Shown here in pieces: positions 19,874 through 28,301 of a DNA stretch of 44,281 nt (the stretch's first letter is position 1; each line of letters opens with the position of its first letter). The translations under genes and the position numbers were made by a program. The notes under the pieces are model-generated. The model ran no database searches. It was not told the DNA's origin and was given only the letters and a program-made list of their open reading frames with translations. This stretch comes from a virus: the IMG/VR virus record IMGVR_UViG_3300028800_000159, positions 1-44,281 of that record, one strand, 5' to 3'.

Positions 19874-20476
19874 TCACGGGTAGGGGAAGAACAGCGCGGC
19901 GGCCGTATAGGTGGCGCCGACGCCCGGGCTGGTGCCGCAGGCAACGGTGTAGGTCACCGTAACCGGCGTGTTCGCCGCGACCACCAACATGCCCTGGTGC
20001 GCCTGGCTGATCACGGTTGCGTCGGCCGAGACCGACGTGCCGTTGATGGTGAGCACGGAGCTGACGGTCGCCGAGCCCTGCGCGCTCAGGTTCAGATAGC
20101 CGAAGGCGACCACGACACCCGCCATCAACGGGGTGAATGCCACCGACTGTGCGCCGCTGTAGTTCAGACCGAGCGTAATTCCCTGCGCGCTGCGCGACAC
20201 CAGACTCAGCATGGTGTCGCTTTTCGCCCGAAACAGCGCCCGCAGCGCAGCCAGCACCTGACCCGTGTTCGCCCCGGTATTGTCGGGAGATATGCCGGCG
20301 GCGACGAGGATCGCCATCAGCTCGGCGACCAGAATATTCCAATCATCCGGGCCGAGATTACTGACGTTCACGCCTACGCCAGGCGCGCCATTGTACGCAT
20401 AGCCAGGGGTTCCGACCGCAGCCGCCGGCGTCGGCAGTGTGGTCGGGCCCTGCGAGCCGTTCGCTAGCAGTCGCAT
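19874..20476 (-). CDS. Tail fibre-like protein, 200 aa
   Basis: Start ATG 20476 (MRLLANGSQGPTTLPTPAAA), seven bases after the gp48-like stop. The N-terminal 100 residues contain the baseplate-proximal fibre pattern (LGPDDWNILVAELMAILVAA with TGQVLAALRALFRAK). The C-terminal 100 residues are a beta-rich tip (TLGLNYSGAQSVAFTPLMAG...SVLTINGTSVSADA). At 200 residues it is short for a full receptor fibre and may be a collar or short fibre to which the later fibre-like proteins attach. Confidence 0.6.
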   Translation of the reverse strand: MRLLANGSQGPTTLPTPAAAVGTPGYAYNGAPGVGVNVSNLGPDDWNILVAELMAILVAAGISPDNTGANTGQVLAALRALFRAKSDTMLSLVSRSAQGITLGLNYSGAQSVAFTPLMAGVVVAFGYLNLSAQGSATVSSVLTINGTSVSADATVISQAHQGMLVVAANTPVTVTYTVACGTSPGVGATYTAAALFFPYP

Positions 20477-20483
20477 TGCACCC

Positions 20484-21086
20484 TCATCCGTACTTGAACC
20501 AGAGCACGCCGTGGCCCGGCGCGAGCTTGCGCAGCCGGCACTCGCATTCGGTGCCGTTGATCGCCCAGAACGCCTCGCCGAAGCGCGACTGGCCGAAAGT
20601 GAATCGGCGCACCGATATAGACGGCGCATTGACCTGCCACGCGAACCGCCAGGCCGTGGTGAGCAGCGGTGAGCCAAATGGCTTCCCGAACTGGAACACG
20701 TCCCAGGTGGTGATGGTGATCGGAACGCCGAGCGCCGCGGCGACGGCGACGAAATATGCGGCGCTCTGCCCGCCCGGGCTGGCGGAGATCTTGGCGAGCA
20801 GTGCAGCGCGGCGTTGCGGCACGGTGGCATTCGCCGGCGAACAGGAATCGGGGAGGCCGTAGTCGGTTTCCCAGTCGGGCAGGAGCTGCTCGGCCTGCGC
20901 CGGATCGCTCTCGACCTCGAGTAGCAGCACACAGAGCGCGTGGAAGGCATAGAGGCAGTCACCGACGGCGGCGCACAAGTCGGTCAGCGTCGCACCGGCG
21001 CGGCGTGTCCAAGCTCGCCCGCGCGGCAGCAAGCCCTGCACGCCGGCGCGGAAATCATCTGCCGTGAGGGCGGAGAAAATCGCCAT
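20484..21086 (-). CDS. Mu gp48-like tail protein (DUF2313/YmfQ), 200 aa
   Basis: Sits after the baseplate J-like gene, as in Mu. Features include LLPRGRAWTRRAGATLTDLC, the conserved ESDPAQAEQLLPDWETDYGL segment and the QRRAALLAK helix, all typical of YmfQ/DUF2313 proteins, which close the baseplate periphery. Start ATG 21086, two bases before the J gene stop. Length matches Mu gp48. Confidence 0.85.
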   Translation of the reverse strand: MAIFSALTADDFRAGVQGLLPRGRAWTRRAGATLTDLCAAVGDCLYAFHALCVLLLEVESDPAQAEQLLPDWETDYGLPDSCSPANATVPQRRAALLAKISASPGGQSAAYFVAVAAALGVPITITTWDVFQFGKPFGSPLLTTAWRFAWQVNAPSISVRRFTFGQSRFGEAFWAINGTECECRLRKLAPGHGVLWFKYG

Positions 21087-21087
21087 G

Positions 21088-22212
21088 TCAGGTGAACACC
21101 ACGGTTGGCGGCGCCGGCAGGTGGCCGGAGGCGAAGGTCACGTCGGCGGCCGGCACCACCAGGTCGTAGGACTCGATCCGCGCCGCGCTGTCGATCGCCG
21201 CCTGGATCATGCTGAGATAAAGGATGCCCGGGGTCTGCGTCGGGAACAGCGCGCCCGGCACGGGCTGGGTGATGCCGTCGCCGGCGGAGGCGCCGCCAGG
21301 CGGCACGGAGGCGACCAAGGCCACCAGCGCCACCTGCACGGCCGCCCTGGTGGCGCTGTCGCCGGGCACCATACCGTGGATGGTGATGGTGAGCGCATCG
21401 GTGGTCGGGGCGAGCACCTGATAACTGCCGATCACCGGGGCACGAGCGGCGACATAAGCCTGCACTGCGGTTAGATCGGCCGTCAGCGGCACCGGGTTGA
21501 CGCGGGTATCGATGGTGAAGGTCACGTCGCACGAGCCGGCGCCGCGGTTGTTCGGGTACACCCAGGCGCGCGTCGGAACACCGGAAGCCTTTGCCCACTG
21601 CCAGAAATCGGTGATGCAGCCGCCCTGTGGAGGCTGCTGGATGCGCGCCAGTCCGCGCGAGCGGAAACCAGCATCCGATTCGGCGTCGAGGCCGCCGGAC
21701 AGGCCGTTGCCGTCCACCGCGGCCTGCGGCTGCACGCCGGCGATCGCCGACACCAGGTTCAGCACCGCCCCCGCGGCGAGGTTGCCCGCGGATCCCGCCG
21801 TGCTGCAGTTGATAAGCACCGACACGGTGCCACCGATGCCGATCGCGCCGGCCGCCGTGGTGACAAACTGCAGGGCCTGGTCGGAGGTCTGCAGCCGCTG
21901 GCCGGCGGGGATCACCGTGGTCGCGGTGCCGATGAAAATGCAGTTGCCGCTCGCCGCCACCGCCTGGATGCGCGCGAGCGCGTAGTCAGCAAGTCGGCGG
22001 TCGAGATAAGGCGCCTCGGCCGAATCGATGAATAGCTGCCGACTCAGCCAGCCCAGGGCGCGGCAGCACAAATAGACCGCACCGGCGAGCGCATCGGCGA
22101 TCGTACCGACCACGCTTCGGCGCAGGGTCTGATCGAACCCGGGCAACCGAGCAGCAAAATTACCGCGGAACTGCGTCCGGAGCGTTGAGAGCGCGGGCAG
22201 GGACAATGGCAT
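21088..22212 (-). CDS. Baseplate J-like wedge protein (Mu gp47), 374 aa
   Basis: Part of the contractile-tail baseplate. Start ATG 22212, one base overlap with the gp46 stop. The baseplate_J core is visible: RLADYALARIQAVAASGNCI, a barrel segment with TTVIPAGQRLQTSDQALQFV, the LDAESDAGFRSRGLARIQQP wedge helix and the C-terminal domain beginning TIDTRVNPVPLTADL. Length (about 350-400) is standard. The frame extends upstream as a shadow of gp46. Confidence 0.85.
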   Translation of the reverse strand: MPLSLPALSTLRTQFRGNFAARLPGFDQTLRRSVVGTIADALAGAVYLCCRALGWLSRQLFIDSAEAPYLDRRLADYALARIQAVAASGNCIFIGTATTVIPAGQRLQTSDQALQFVTTAAGAIGIGGTVSVLINCSTAGSAGNLAAGAVLNLVSAIAGVQPQAAVDGNGLSGGLDAESDAGFRSRGLARIQQPPQGGCITDFWQWAKASGVPTRAWVYPNNRGAGSCDVTFTIDTRVNPVPLTADLTAVQAYVAARAPVIGSYQVLAPTTDALTITIHGMVPGDSATRAAVQVALVALVASVPPGGASAGDGITQPVPGALFPTQTPGILYLSMIQAAIDSAARIESYDLVVPAADVTFASGHLPAPPTVVFT

Positions 22213-22676
22213 CAGGAATTCCGCCAGGCCGTGGTGAACTGCGTGGAAGCGCCTTGCTGCTCGATGACGTTCAGCAACTCGATCCATCCCTGGCGCGGAT
22301 AGGACGCGGTCGAGCTGACGGCACCGGCGACATTGTCGTCGCGCATCCATTGCAGACTGGCCGCGCCGTAGCCCTGCGCCTTGACCAGGGTTGCGTCGGT
22401 CTGCAACGCGCGGTCGAGCAGCCATAGGCCGGAGCCGATATAGTCGGGCAGCGCCGTCGCATCGGTCGCCGCCGGGTCGACCGGCATGTCGCCCCACCAG
22501 CCACGCCGATCACTGGTGCCGTCTGGGATTTCGTCGCCGGGCTGGGCCAGCGCGTCCGAAAACAGCGAGACGATGGCAGCAGTTTGCAGCCCCTCGTCGA
22601 CCTGCAGGTCGCCGTTGACGATCTGCAAATCAGCCTCGCCGAGCGCCGCGTTCCATATCAATGCGATATCGGCCAT
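22212..22676 (-). CDS. Mu gp46-like baseplate protein, 154 aa
   Basis: GP46 family member. Diagnostic features are LQIVNGDLQVDEGLQTAAIV near the N-terminus, then SDRRGWWGDMPVDPA and GSGLWLLDRALQTDATLVKA, as in Mu gp46 and relatives that attach the wedge to the hub. Order with gp45, gp47 and gp48 matches Mu. Confidence 0.85.
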   Translation of the reverse strand: MADIALIWNAALGEADLQIVNGDLQVDEGLQTAAIVSLFSDALAQPGDEIPDGTSDRRGWWGDMPVDPAATDATALPDYIGSGLWLLDRALQTDATLVKAQGYGAASLQWMRDDNVAGAVSSTASYPRQGWIELLNVIEQQGASTQFTTAWRNS

Positions 22677-22678
22677 CG

Positions 22679-23152
22679 TTATGTGCCCGGATTAGGAGCG
22701 CCAGTGTTTCCGCCCTGCGGGTCGGCATGATTGTGCGTGCCAAGCCCGACCTGGTCGGAACCGCCGTAACCCTGAATGACCTGGCCGGTGACGTGCAGGT
22801 CGCCGGTGATCAGCGTGGTGACGGCGGTGATCTCGACCGTTCCGGTGTTCCGGAACACCACCTGGCTGGCACCGCGCTTGAAGCCGAATTCCCCCGCCGC
22901 CAGATCGCCGATCTGGTCGCCGGCGACGGTGTCGCCACCGAGTGCGACCAGATGGTCGCGGCTGCCGAGCACCTGCAGCACCGCCACGTCGGAGCCGCCG
23001 GCCGGACTCGCCGAATAGCCCGGCGGCAGCAGCAGCTCGACCTGGTCGATGGTCTCGCCCTCGAGGCCGGTGAGCTGCAGCAGCGTGCGTGGGCCGACCG
23101 TCGAGAGCGTCACGGTGCCGCGGGTGACCTGCGAGCGCATGCGATCGCTCAT
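22679..23152 (-). CDS. Baseplate spike protein (Mu gp45-like), 157 aa
   Basis: Forms the central puncturing spike. It has an OB-fold N-terminus (MRSQVTRGTVTLSTVG; LTGLEGETIDQVELLLPPGY), then repeats typical of a beta-helix needle (VEITAVTTLITGDLHVTG) and a metal-binding-type tip GTHNHADPQGG (His-x-His). Start ATG 23152, overlapping the hub stop. Short relative to Mu gp45 (about 197), with the tip motif intact. Confidence 0.8.
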   Translation of the reverse strand: MSDRMRSQVTRGTVTLSTVGPRTLLQLTGLEGETIDQVELLLPPGYSASPAGGSDVAVLQVLGSRDHLVALGGDTVAGDQIGDLAAGEFGFKRGASQVVFRNTGTVEITAVTTLITGDLHVTGQVIQGYGGSDQVGLGTHNHADPQGGNTGAPNPGT

Positions 23153-24306
23153 TGGCCCCCCGCGCCTTGCCAGTTCGGGCAGTTGCCGCCGTGGCCCTTG
23201 CCTTTGTGCTTGTGCAGCTTCACCTGGCCCGGGTCCGGCGTGTAGGCCTGCACCGGCGCCACGTGCAGCGTGGTGGTGCGCCCGGTGCCGGCGGCGAGGG
23301 CGAATTCGACGCGGGCGATCAGCAGGTCCTGGTCGACGCCGAGCGTCGGGCTGGTCACTGCGATGATCTGGTTGCGCTGCCACAGCGAACCGTCGGCCTG
23401 CCGCCAGCCGGCCACCGTGATGTCGGCCGACACCGAATGTCCGAAGGCCGCCTGGCGCAGCCAGTTGGCGCGCATCTGCATGCCGGCGAGCGTGAGCTGG
23501 CTTTCGGCGAGCACCACGCGCGGCCGGTAGCGTGGCACGTCGGTGTCGTAGGCGACCACCCGCATGCTGGTCTGCACTTTCGCGCCGGCCGCCGGCGAGG
23601 ATGGGCCACCGACACCGCCGGCGCCGCCCCAGGTCTGCCCTCCGCTCTTGGCGACGCCATGCTGCCCCTTGACGATGTATTCGGAGAACCGCCCCTTGCT
23701 GGTCAGCTTGGCGCTGCCGCGCTGGATGTTCTGCCCCTCGACCAGGCTGCCGGCAGCGCGCGTACCGCCGGCGGTGGTGAGCACCAGGCGGCCCTGCGCG
23801 TCGTCGCTCAGCAGCACACCGGCCATGCGGCCGAGCCGCTCGAGGAAGGTGAAGGCGGTTTCGCATCGCTCGAACTGCGCGTTGTCGAAGGTCCAGGTCT
23901 CCGCGTCCGGCGCCTCGACCACCACGTCGATGCCGAACAGCGCCGCGATGCTGCGCGCGATCGCCGCCAGCGGATAGCCGCGGAACTGACCGCTTGGAAT
24001 GTCCGGCGTGCACTCGAGCAGGTCCATGGTCTTGCTCTTGCCGGTGATTTGCGTGCTGTGCTCGGCCGGCCCGATGCGCGGGTCGTAATCCTCGACATAG
24101 CCGGTCAGGATCACCTCGTCGTCGATCAGGATCTGGCAGACCGCGTAGGGCAGGATCTGCCAGGGCGTCTCCTGACCGGTCCAGCGCTCCGACACCTCGA
24201 GGTGGAAGTCGCTTACGCAGCGGTCGATGCCGTGCGACACGCGGACGGCCTGCCAGCCCTCGTAGCGGCGGCCGTTGATCAGCAGGGTGAGGCGGTCCGG
24301 GGCCAT
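23149..24306 (-). CDS. Baseplate hub protein (Mu gpP/gp44-like), 385 aa
   Basis: LTLLINGRRYEGWQAVRVSH at the N-terminus, TGYVEDYDPRIGPAEHSTQI, and GKSKTMDLLECTPDIPSG are characteristic of gpP/gp44 hub proteins. These form the trimer on which the gp45 spike sits. A low-complexity tail (LHKHKGKGHGGNCPNWQGAG) follows residue 365. Position between gpN-like and spike genes is as in Mu. Confidence 0.85.
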   Translation of the reverse strand: MAPDRLTLLINGRRYEGWQAVRVSHGIDRCVSDFHLEVSERWTGQETPWQILPYAVCQILIDDEVILTGYVEDYDPRIGPAEHSTQITGKSKTMDLLECTPDIPSGQFRGYPLAAIARSIAALFGIDVVVEAPDAETWTFDNAQFERCETAFTFLERLGRMAGVLLSDDAQGRLVLTTAGGTRAAGSLVEGQNIQRGSAKLTSKGRFSEYIVKGQHGVAKSGGQTWGGAGGVGGPSSPAAGAKVQTSMRVVAYDTDVPRYRPRVVLAESQLTLAGMQMRANWLRQAAFGHSVSADITVAGWRQADGSLWQRNQIIAVTSPTLGVDQDLLIARVEFALAAGTGRTTTLHVAPVQAYTPDPGQVKLHKHKGKGHGGNCPNWQGAGGQ

Positions 24307-24307
24307 G

Positions 24308-25591
24308 TCAGGCCGCCGCCAGCAGCGCCGCGCCGATCGGCGGCATGAACAGCGGGTGGCTCACGTCGTTGAGCTGCTCGAGCTCGCCGGCGCGGGCCGG
24401 GTCCTGGTAGAGGCGTTGCGCGAGCGCAAGCGAAGGCGTCGCGTCGCCGGCGGCGTAGCTGCCGAGCGTCGGCAGAGATTGCGCGCGGGCGATCATGTCG
24501 GCCATCGCCAGCGCCTTCAGGCCTTCCCAGGCCCGGAAGAGATCGTCGGCGCCGAGCTGGGCCGCCAGGTCGCTTTGCGCGTCCATCAAGCCGAGCAGTT
24601 GCGTGCGCGCGTCGGCGGCGGCCTGCGCGTATGGCCACACCACCGAGGCGTAGACCTGCGCCAGGGCCGCCACGGCGTTGCCCTGCACCGACTGGACCAC
24701 CAGCGCCTGCTGCGCCGCCAGCGCCACGCCCAGGGCTGTCGTCGTGGGGATTGCGGGGAGAGCGGCGCCCCACGTGGCCAGGCCGGCCAGGCCTCCGGAG
24801 AGGTCGGCTGGCCCATCGATGGTGAATGGCGTGCCGGTGACGGCATCGGTGGCGGCGGTAGACGGCGCGGCGCCGTCGATGATGTTGGCTGCCATCGCCT
24901 GCGTCGCCGCCTGCACCGCTGCCGCCGTCGCCGGCGCGTCGGTTGGTGCGGCGCTGACCATGCCGATCGTGTCGGCGAGGCCGAGGATGGTGCCGGCCGG
25001 CAGGCCCAGCATAACCCCGGCCGCCTCGGCGAGCAGCGCGGCCGGCGCCTCGATGGCCAGCACCGCGAGCGAATAGGCCGCGCAGAGGATCGGCAGCGCC
25101 GAGTGGAGTGCCCCGAGCAGTGACGAGGCGGTGTCAGCGGTGAACAGCGGGCCGGGGATCGGGCCATCGAGCGCGAAGTCGAGTTCGAACTGGCAGAGCC
25201 CGAACCCCTGGACGAACCGTTCCGACCAGGTCAGCACGCCGCTGCGGCAGGTCATCGGCCCCATGGTGGGGTGGATGAAGGTGGCCGCCGTGTCGTAGCC
25301 CTCGCAGGCATCGATCAGGGCGTCGCGGGCATCGATATAGGCGTCGCCCTCGGCCTCGACGACGAAGGCCGCCAGGCGGAATTTCCGCGGCAGCTTGCCG
25401 ATGTCCTCGAGGTAAGGCGTGTCGCGCAGCGGGAATTCGTGGTCGATGCGCCGCCGGCCGCCGGCGCCACGGGCGCTGTCGACGTAGAACGGAACGCCGC
25501 GGAAGGAGGCCGGCAGCAGGCGCGCGCGCGAGCCGAACAGGTCGGACACGGCGGCCAGCGCGGCGCCGGCGATGGCAAGGGTACCGGACAT
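24308..25591 (-). CDS. Mu gpN-like tail/DNA circularisation protein, 427 aa
   Basis: N-terminal 90 residues match the 'DNA circularisation N-terminal' family: LLPASFRGVPFYVDSARG, then RRIDHEFPLRDTPYLEDIG and KFRLAAFVVEAEGDAYID. In Mu this gene lies between the tape measure and gpP, and its product is a baseplate/tail-tip protein. The central Ala-rich region is low complexity. Start ATG 25591 directly abuts the tape-measure stop. Confidence 0.8.
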   Translation of the reverse strand: MSGTLAIAGAALAAVSDLFGSRARLLPASFRGVPFYVDSARGAGGRRRIDHEFPLRDTPYLEDIGKLPRKFRLAAFVVEAEGDAYIDARDALIDACEGYDTAATFIHPTMGPMTCRSGVLTWSERFVQGFGLCQFELDFALDGPIPGPLFTADTASSLLGALHSALPILCAAYSLAVLAIEAPAALLAEAAGVMLGLPAGTILGLADTIGMVSAAPTDAPATAAAVQAATQAMAANIIDGAAPSTAATDAVTGTPFTIDGPADLSGGLAGLATWGAALPAIPTTTALGVALAAQQALVVQSVQGNAVAALAQVYASVVWPYAQAAADARTQLLGLMDAQSDLAAQLGADDLFRAWEGLKALAMADMIARAQSLPTLGSYAAGDATPSLALAQRLYQDPARAGELEQLNDVSHPLFMPPIGAALLAAA

Positions 25592-27400
25592 CTAGTTGAC
25601 GCCCACGACGCCGGCCATGCTGTAGCCGACATCGGTCTGAGGTTGAGCAACGTCGCCGGAGGCCTCGCTGCGCGTGGTCATGCCGGGCGGCGCGTTCTTG
25701 AACTCGACCACCGTTTTCACCTGGCCCTCGACGCGGGCCGCCGGAGCAGCAGCGGCGGCACCGCCGGCGCGGTAGGGGCTGGCGATCGGCGCCGGCACAT
25801 TGTCGTTGGCGTTGGCGCCCACCGTCGGCGCCACACCGCCGAATTCCGCGTTGCTGCCGACCGCGTTGCCGATCGAGGTGACCACGCCACTGGCCGCGCG
25901 GGTGACCTTGTTGTTGGTCATGAACTCGACCGCGGCCTTCAGGTTATCGAGGATCGGCTTGATCTTCTCCCAGGCCTGGGAGAATGCGGCCGTGATGCCG
26001 CCCCACAGGTTGATGAAGAACTCCTTGATCGCGCCCCAGTGCTCGTAGATTTCGTAGGCGGCGAGGCCGAGGGCGCCGACGGCGGCGAGGATCGGGTTCG
26101 CCCATGCCAGCGCGGCCAGCCCTTTCAGGATGCTGGTCAGGTTACCGAAAATGCTGATCGTCATGCCGACCGAGGCGATCAATGGACCCGCCAGCACGCT
26201 GCCGATCAGCAGAAGGCCGCCGTGCAACTGGCTCACCGTTCCGCCGAGGCTCAGGATGGTGCTGCCCCAGGAGCGGAATTCTTCACTGATCGCCTTGATG
26301 TCAAGCGACTTGAACCAGCCGGCGAGCTCTTCGACCTTGGCCGCCAGGCCCTGGGCGATCCAGTCGCGGTTGGTGGCGATCCACTGCGTCATGGCCTCGA
26401 TGATGGGCTGCAGCACCGGCGCCAGCTTGGCGCCGATGGCGTTCGAGAATCCGGTGACGGCGGTGGAAAGGTTGATGGTGGAGTGGTGGTAGGCTTCGAG
26501 GTTCTCGCGGTCCTGCGGGCTGAAGGCATAGCGCAGGCCCTTGGACGCATCGGCGAACTGCTCCAGACCAGCCGCGCCCTGGGTGAGCAGCGGCAGCATT
26601 TCGACGCCGCCGCGTCCGAACAGCGCCATCGCCATGCGCGCACGCATGGCCGGGTCGGTGGTGTTCTTGAAGGCCTCAGCCAGGCGCGGAAGGATGTCGC
26701 CGGCGCTGACCATATGTCCGTTGGCGTCGCGCGTGGCGATGCCAAGATGCCTGAACAGCGCCGAGGCATCCTTGTTCTTGCCGGAGGCGACATCGCCGAT
26801 CGCGCGGTTCAGGCGGTTGAGCCCGGTGCCCATGCTTTGCACGTTCACGTCGGTCATCCGCGCGGCGTAGGACAGCGAACCAAACTGCGAGGCCGACATG
26901 CCGGCCTGGATGGCTGACTTGTTCAGCTCGGCAAAGCTCTGGCTGACGTGCTCCGTCAGTGAAAAGACCCCCGCGAGCGATGCCCCGGCGCCCAGGCCCG
27001 CAAGCGCGGGCATCAGCGAGGAGATCGAGCCGCCCACGGCACCGATCGAGCCGCTGAGGTTGCCGAAATGCCCGCGCAGGATCCGCACATGGCCGGCCAG
27101 TGCGATCCACGGCCGCGGATTGGCGGCGTGCTCGATCTCCTTGCCGGCTTTTTTCGCGGCATCGCCGGCGCCCTTTATGGCGGTGCCGGCGCCGCGCGCG
27201 CCGCTGCCGGCGCCGTGCGCGCCCCGCTCGGCCTCGCCGAAGGCCGCGCGCACCACGGCACCCATGCCGGCGGCGTGCTTGCCGATGCTGTCGGTGAGCC
27301 CCGACAACCCACGCATCGACGCGGCGATTTTGCCGATCGGGCCGGAGGCCAGATCGCGCCCAACGACGTCTGCGTTGAAGACGGATGCGCTGTCGGCCAT
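25592..27400 (-). CDS. Tail tape measure protein, 602 aa
   Basis: Sets tail length and is threaded through the tube. Helical and Ala/Gly-rich, with a SQSFAELNKSAIQAGMSASQ region typical of the TP901/Mu tape measure core and hydrophobic helices at about 400-470 (LIGSVLAGPLIASVGMTISI; LAALAWANPILAAVGALGLA). Start ATG 27400, one base overlap with the frameshifted chaperone stop. At the rough rule of about 1.5 angstrom per residue, this length would give a tail of the order of 90 nm. Confidence 0.85.
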   Translation of the reverse strand: MADSASVFNADVVGRDLASGPIGKIAASMRGLSGLTDSIGKHAAGMGAVVRAAFGEAERGAHGAGSGARGAGTAIKGAGDAAKKAGKEIEHAANPRPWIALAGHVRILRGHFGNLSGSIGAVGGSISSLMPALAGLGAGASLAGVFSLTEHVSQSFAELNKSAIQAGMSASQFGSLSYAARMTDVNVQSMGTGLNRLNRAIGDVASGKNKDASALFRHLGIATRDANGHMVSAGDILPRLAEAFKNTTDPAMRARMAMALFGRGGVEMLPLLTQGAAGLEQFADASKGLRYAFSPQDRENLEAYHHSTINLSTAVTGFSNAIGAKLAPVLQPIIEAMTQWIATNRDWIAQGLAAKVEELAGWFKSLDIKAISEEFRSWGSTILSLGGTVSQLHGGLLLIGSVLAGPLIASVGMTISIFGNLTSILKGLAALAWANPILAAVGALGLAAYEIYEHWGAIKEFFINLWGGITAAFSQAWEKIKPILDNLKAAVEFMTNNKVTRAASGVVTSIGNAVGSNAEFGGVAPTVGANANDNVPAPIASPYRAGGAAAAAPAARVEGQVKTVVEFKNAPPGMTTRSEASGDVAQPQTDVGYSMAGVVGVN

Positions 27401-27582
27401 CAGGCTTTGGCCTCAAGTCGGGTGATGCGCTCGGCCTGCGCGAGGTATTGCCGGAGCCGTCGCGGCGGAAGCGCGAGGATATGGTCGAAGTCGTGCCACA
27501 GCCGCGCGCATTCGAAGTAGCGGTCTAGGAGCTGCTCGGCGCCGCCCCACCCGTGAAAAAACCCGCCACGATCCCCGCGCAT
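27400..27582 (-). CDS. Tail assembly chaperone, -1 frame extension
   Basis: Read in the -1 frame of the chaperone gene; after a slip at 27564-27558 the ribosome continues into a 52-codon extension that ends at 27400 (YFECARLWHDFDHILALPPR, then an Arg/Leu-rich helix). The fused product would be 148 residues. Fusions of this kind (lambda G/GT, P2 E/E+E') are required for tail assembly and the extension binds the tape measure, whose gene follows immediately. An independent start inside this frame (ATG 27582) is much less likely. Confidence 0.75.
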   Translation of the reverse strand: MRGDRGGFFHGWGGAEQLLDRYFECARLWHDFDHILALPPRRLRQYLAQAERITRLEAKA

Positions 27583-27845
27583 GCCGACCAGTCGCCGAAG
27601 CTCATCGCCTGCACGGAGGTCTCCGGCCAGCCGGCCAGGCGCGCGATCATCCGCGTCATCGCCTTGCCGTCGATCGAGGTCTCGCCCTCGCGGCCGAACC
27701 GCATCGGGAAACCGGCCTCGGAGATATCGAGGCCGTTGCCCTCACGCAGCGACACGGAGGTAACCATCTGGCCGAGCACCTGCACCGGCCGCGACAGCAG
27801 CAGGGCGGCGGGCAGGCTCTCGGCCGCTGGGGACGCGTCGCTCAC
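27525..27845 (-). CDS. Tail assembly chaperone, unshifted form, 106 aa
   Basis: Start ATG 27845, overlapping the tube stop (ATGA). LGQMVTSVSLREGNGLDISE and the DGKAMTRMIARLAGWPETSV segment resemble P2 gpE/Mu gp41-type chaperones. In the zero frame it ends 33 bases after a slippery sequence. Normal decoding gives this short form and a fraction of ribosomes makes the longer fusion. Confidence 0.8.
   Translation of the reverse strand: MSDASPAAESLPAALLLSRPVQVLGQMVTSVSLREGNGLDISEAGFPMRFGREGETSIDGKAMTRMIARLAGWPETSVQAMSFGDWSACAGIVAGFFTGGAAPSSS
27558..27564 (-). promoter_or_regulatory. Programmed -1 frameshift slippery site GGGTTTT
   Basis: Minus strand heptamer G_GGT_TTT sits in exact zero-frame register (G is the third base of a GCG codon), the canonical X_XXY_YYZ form. 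A -1 slip lets both tRNAs re-pair on GGG and TTT and opens the 52-codon extension. A GC-rich tract with GGCGGCGCCG follows downstream and could form the stimulating structure. Confidence 0.8.
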
Positions 27846-28213
27846 GCCAGGATCTCCCGCGCTGGATCACCGGCGAACTTCAAGCCGCTGATCTTGCCCT
27901 CGTGGATCTTCACGCTGGGCTGGTCGATCTGGCTGGCATTCGGCAACAGCCAGGACTTGCCGTTGTTCATGCGCACCTGGATCGGCACGCCTTTCGCCGC
28001 CATCAGCGCGGTCACGGCCACCTGCGGACCGTCCAGCGCTTCGAATTCGATTTCGCCCGCCTGGATCTCGGTGGTGTAGCCAGCGACGCCATTGCTGGAC
28101 AGCACCACCTTGCGCGTCTCGCCGCCCGGCTTGACGGTGACTTCGGCGGAGACCTCGTAGGTGGCGCCAGCCACAAACAGCGAGGATATGCCGCCGCGTT
28201 CGATCTGGGCCAT
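27842..28213 (-). CDS. Tail tube protein (Mu gpM-like), 123 aa
   Basis: Forms the inner tail tube. ISSLFVAGATYEVSAEVTVK, the VLSSNGVAGYTTEIQAGEIE beta-hairpin region and WLLPNASQIDQPSVKIHEGK match the Mu gpM family, and length (about 118-125) is standard. It lies between the sheath and chaperone genes, as in Mu. Confidence 0.85.
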   Translation of the reverse strand: MAQIERGGISSLFVAGATYEVSAEVTVKPGGETRKVVLSSNGVAGYTTEIQAGEIEFEALDGPQVAVTALMAAKGVPIQVRMNNGKSWLLPNASQIDQPSVKIHEGKISGLKFAGDPAREILA

Positions 28214-28301
28214 GCCGCCCGCTCCTTATCCGTTTAAGTGTGTGGGATTGGTACGGCTTTCGCGGCGCAAGGGCGCCGCTGTCGCCGATACAGGGCAAGC
28301 C

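Noticed and set aside
25271-26917. 548-residue plus-strand open frame
   Set aside because: Antisense to tape measure and gpN-like genes; no recognisable motif.
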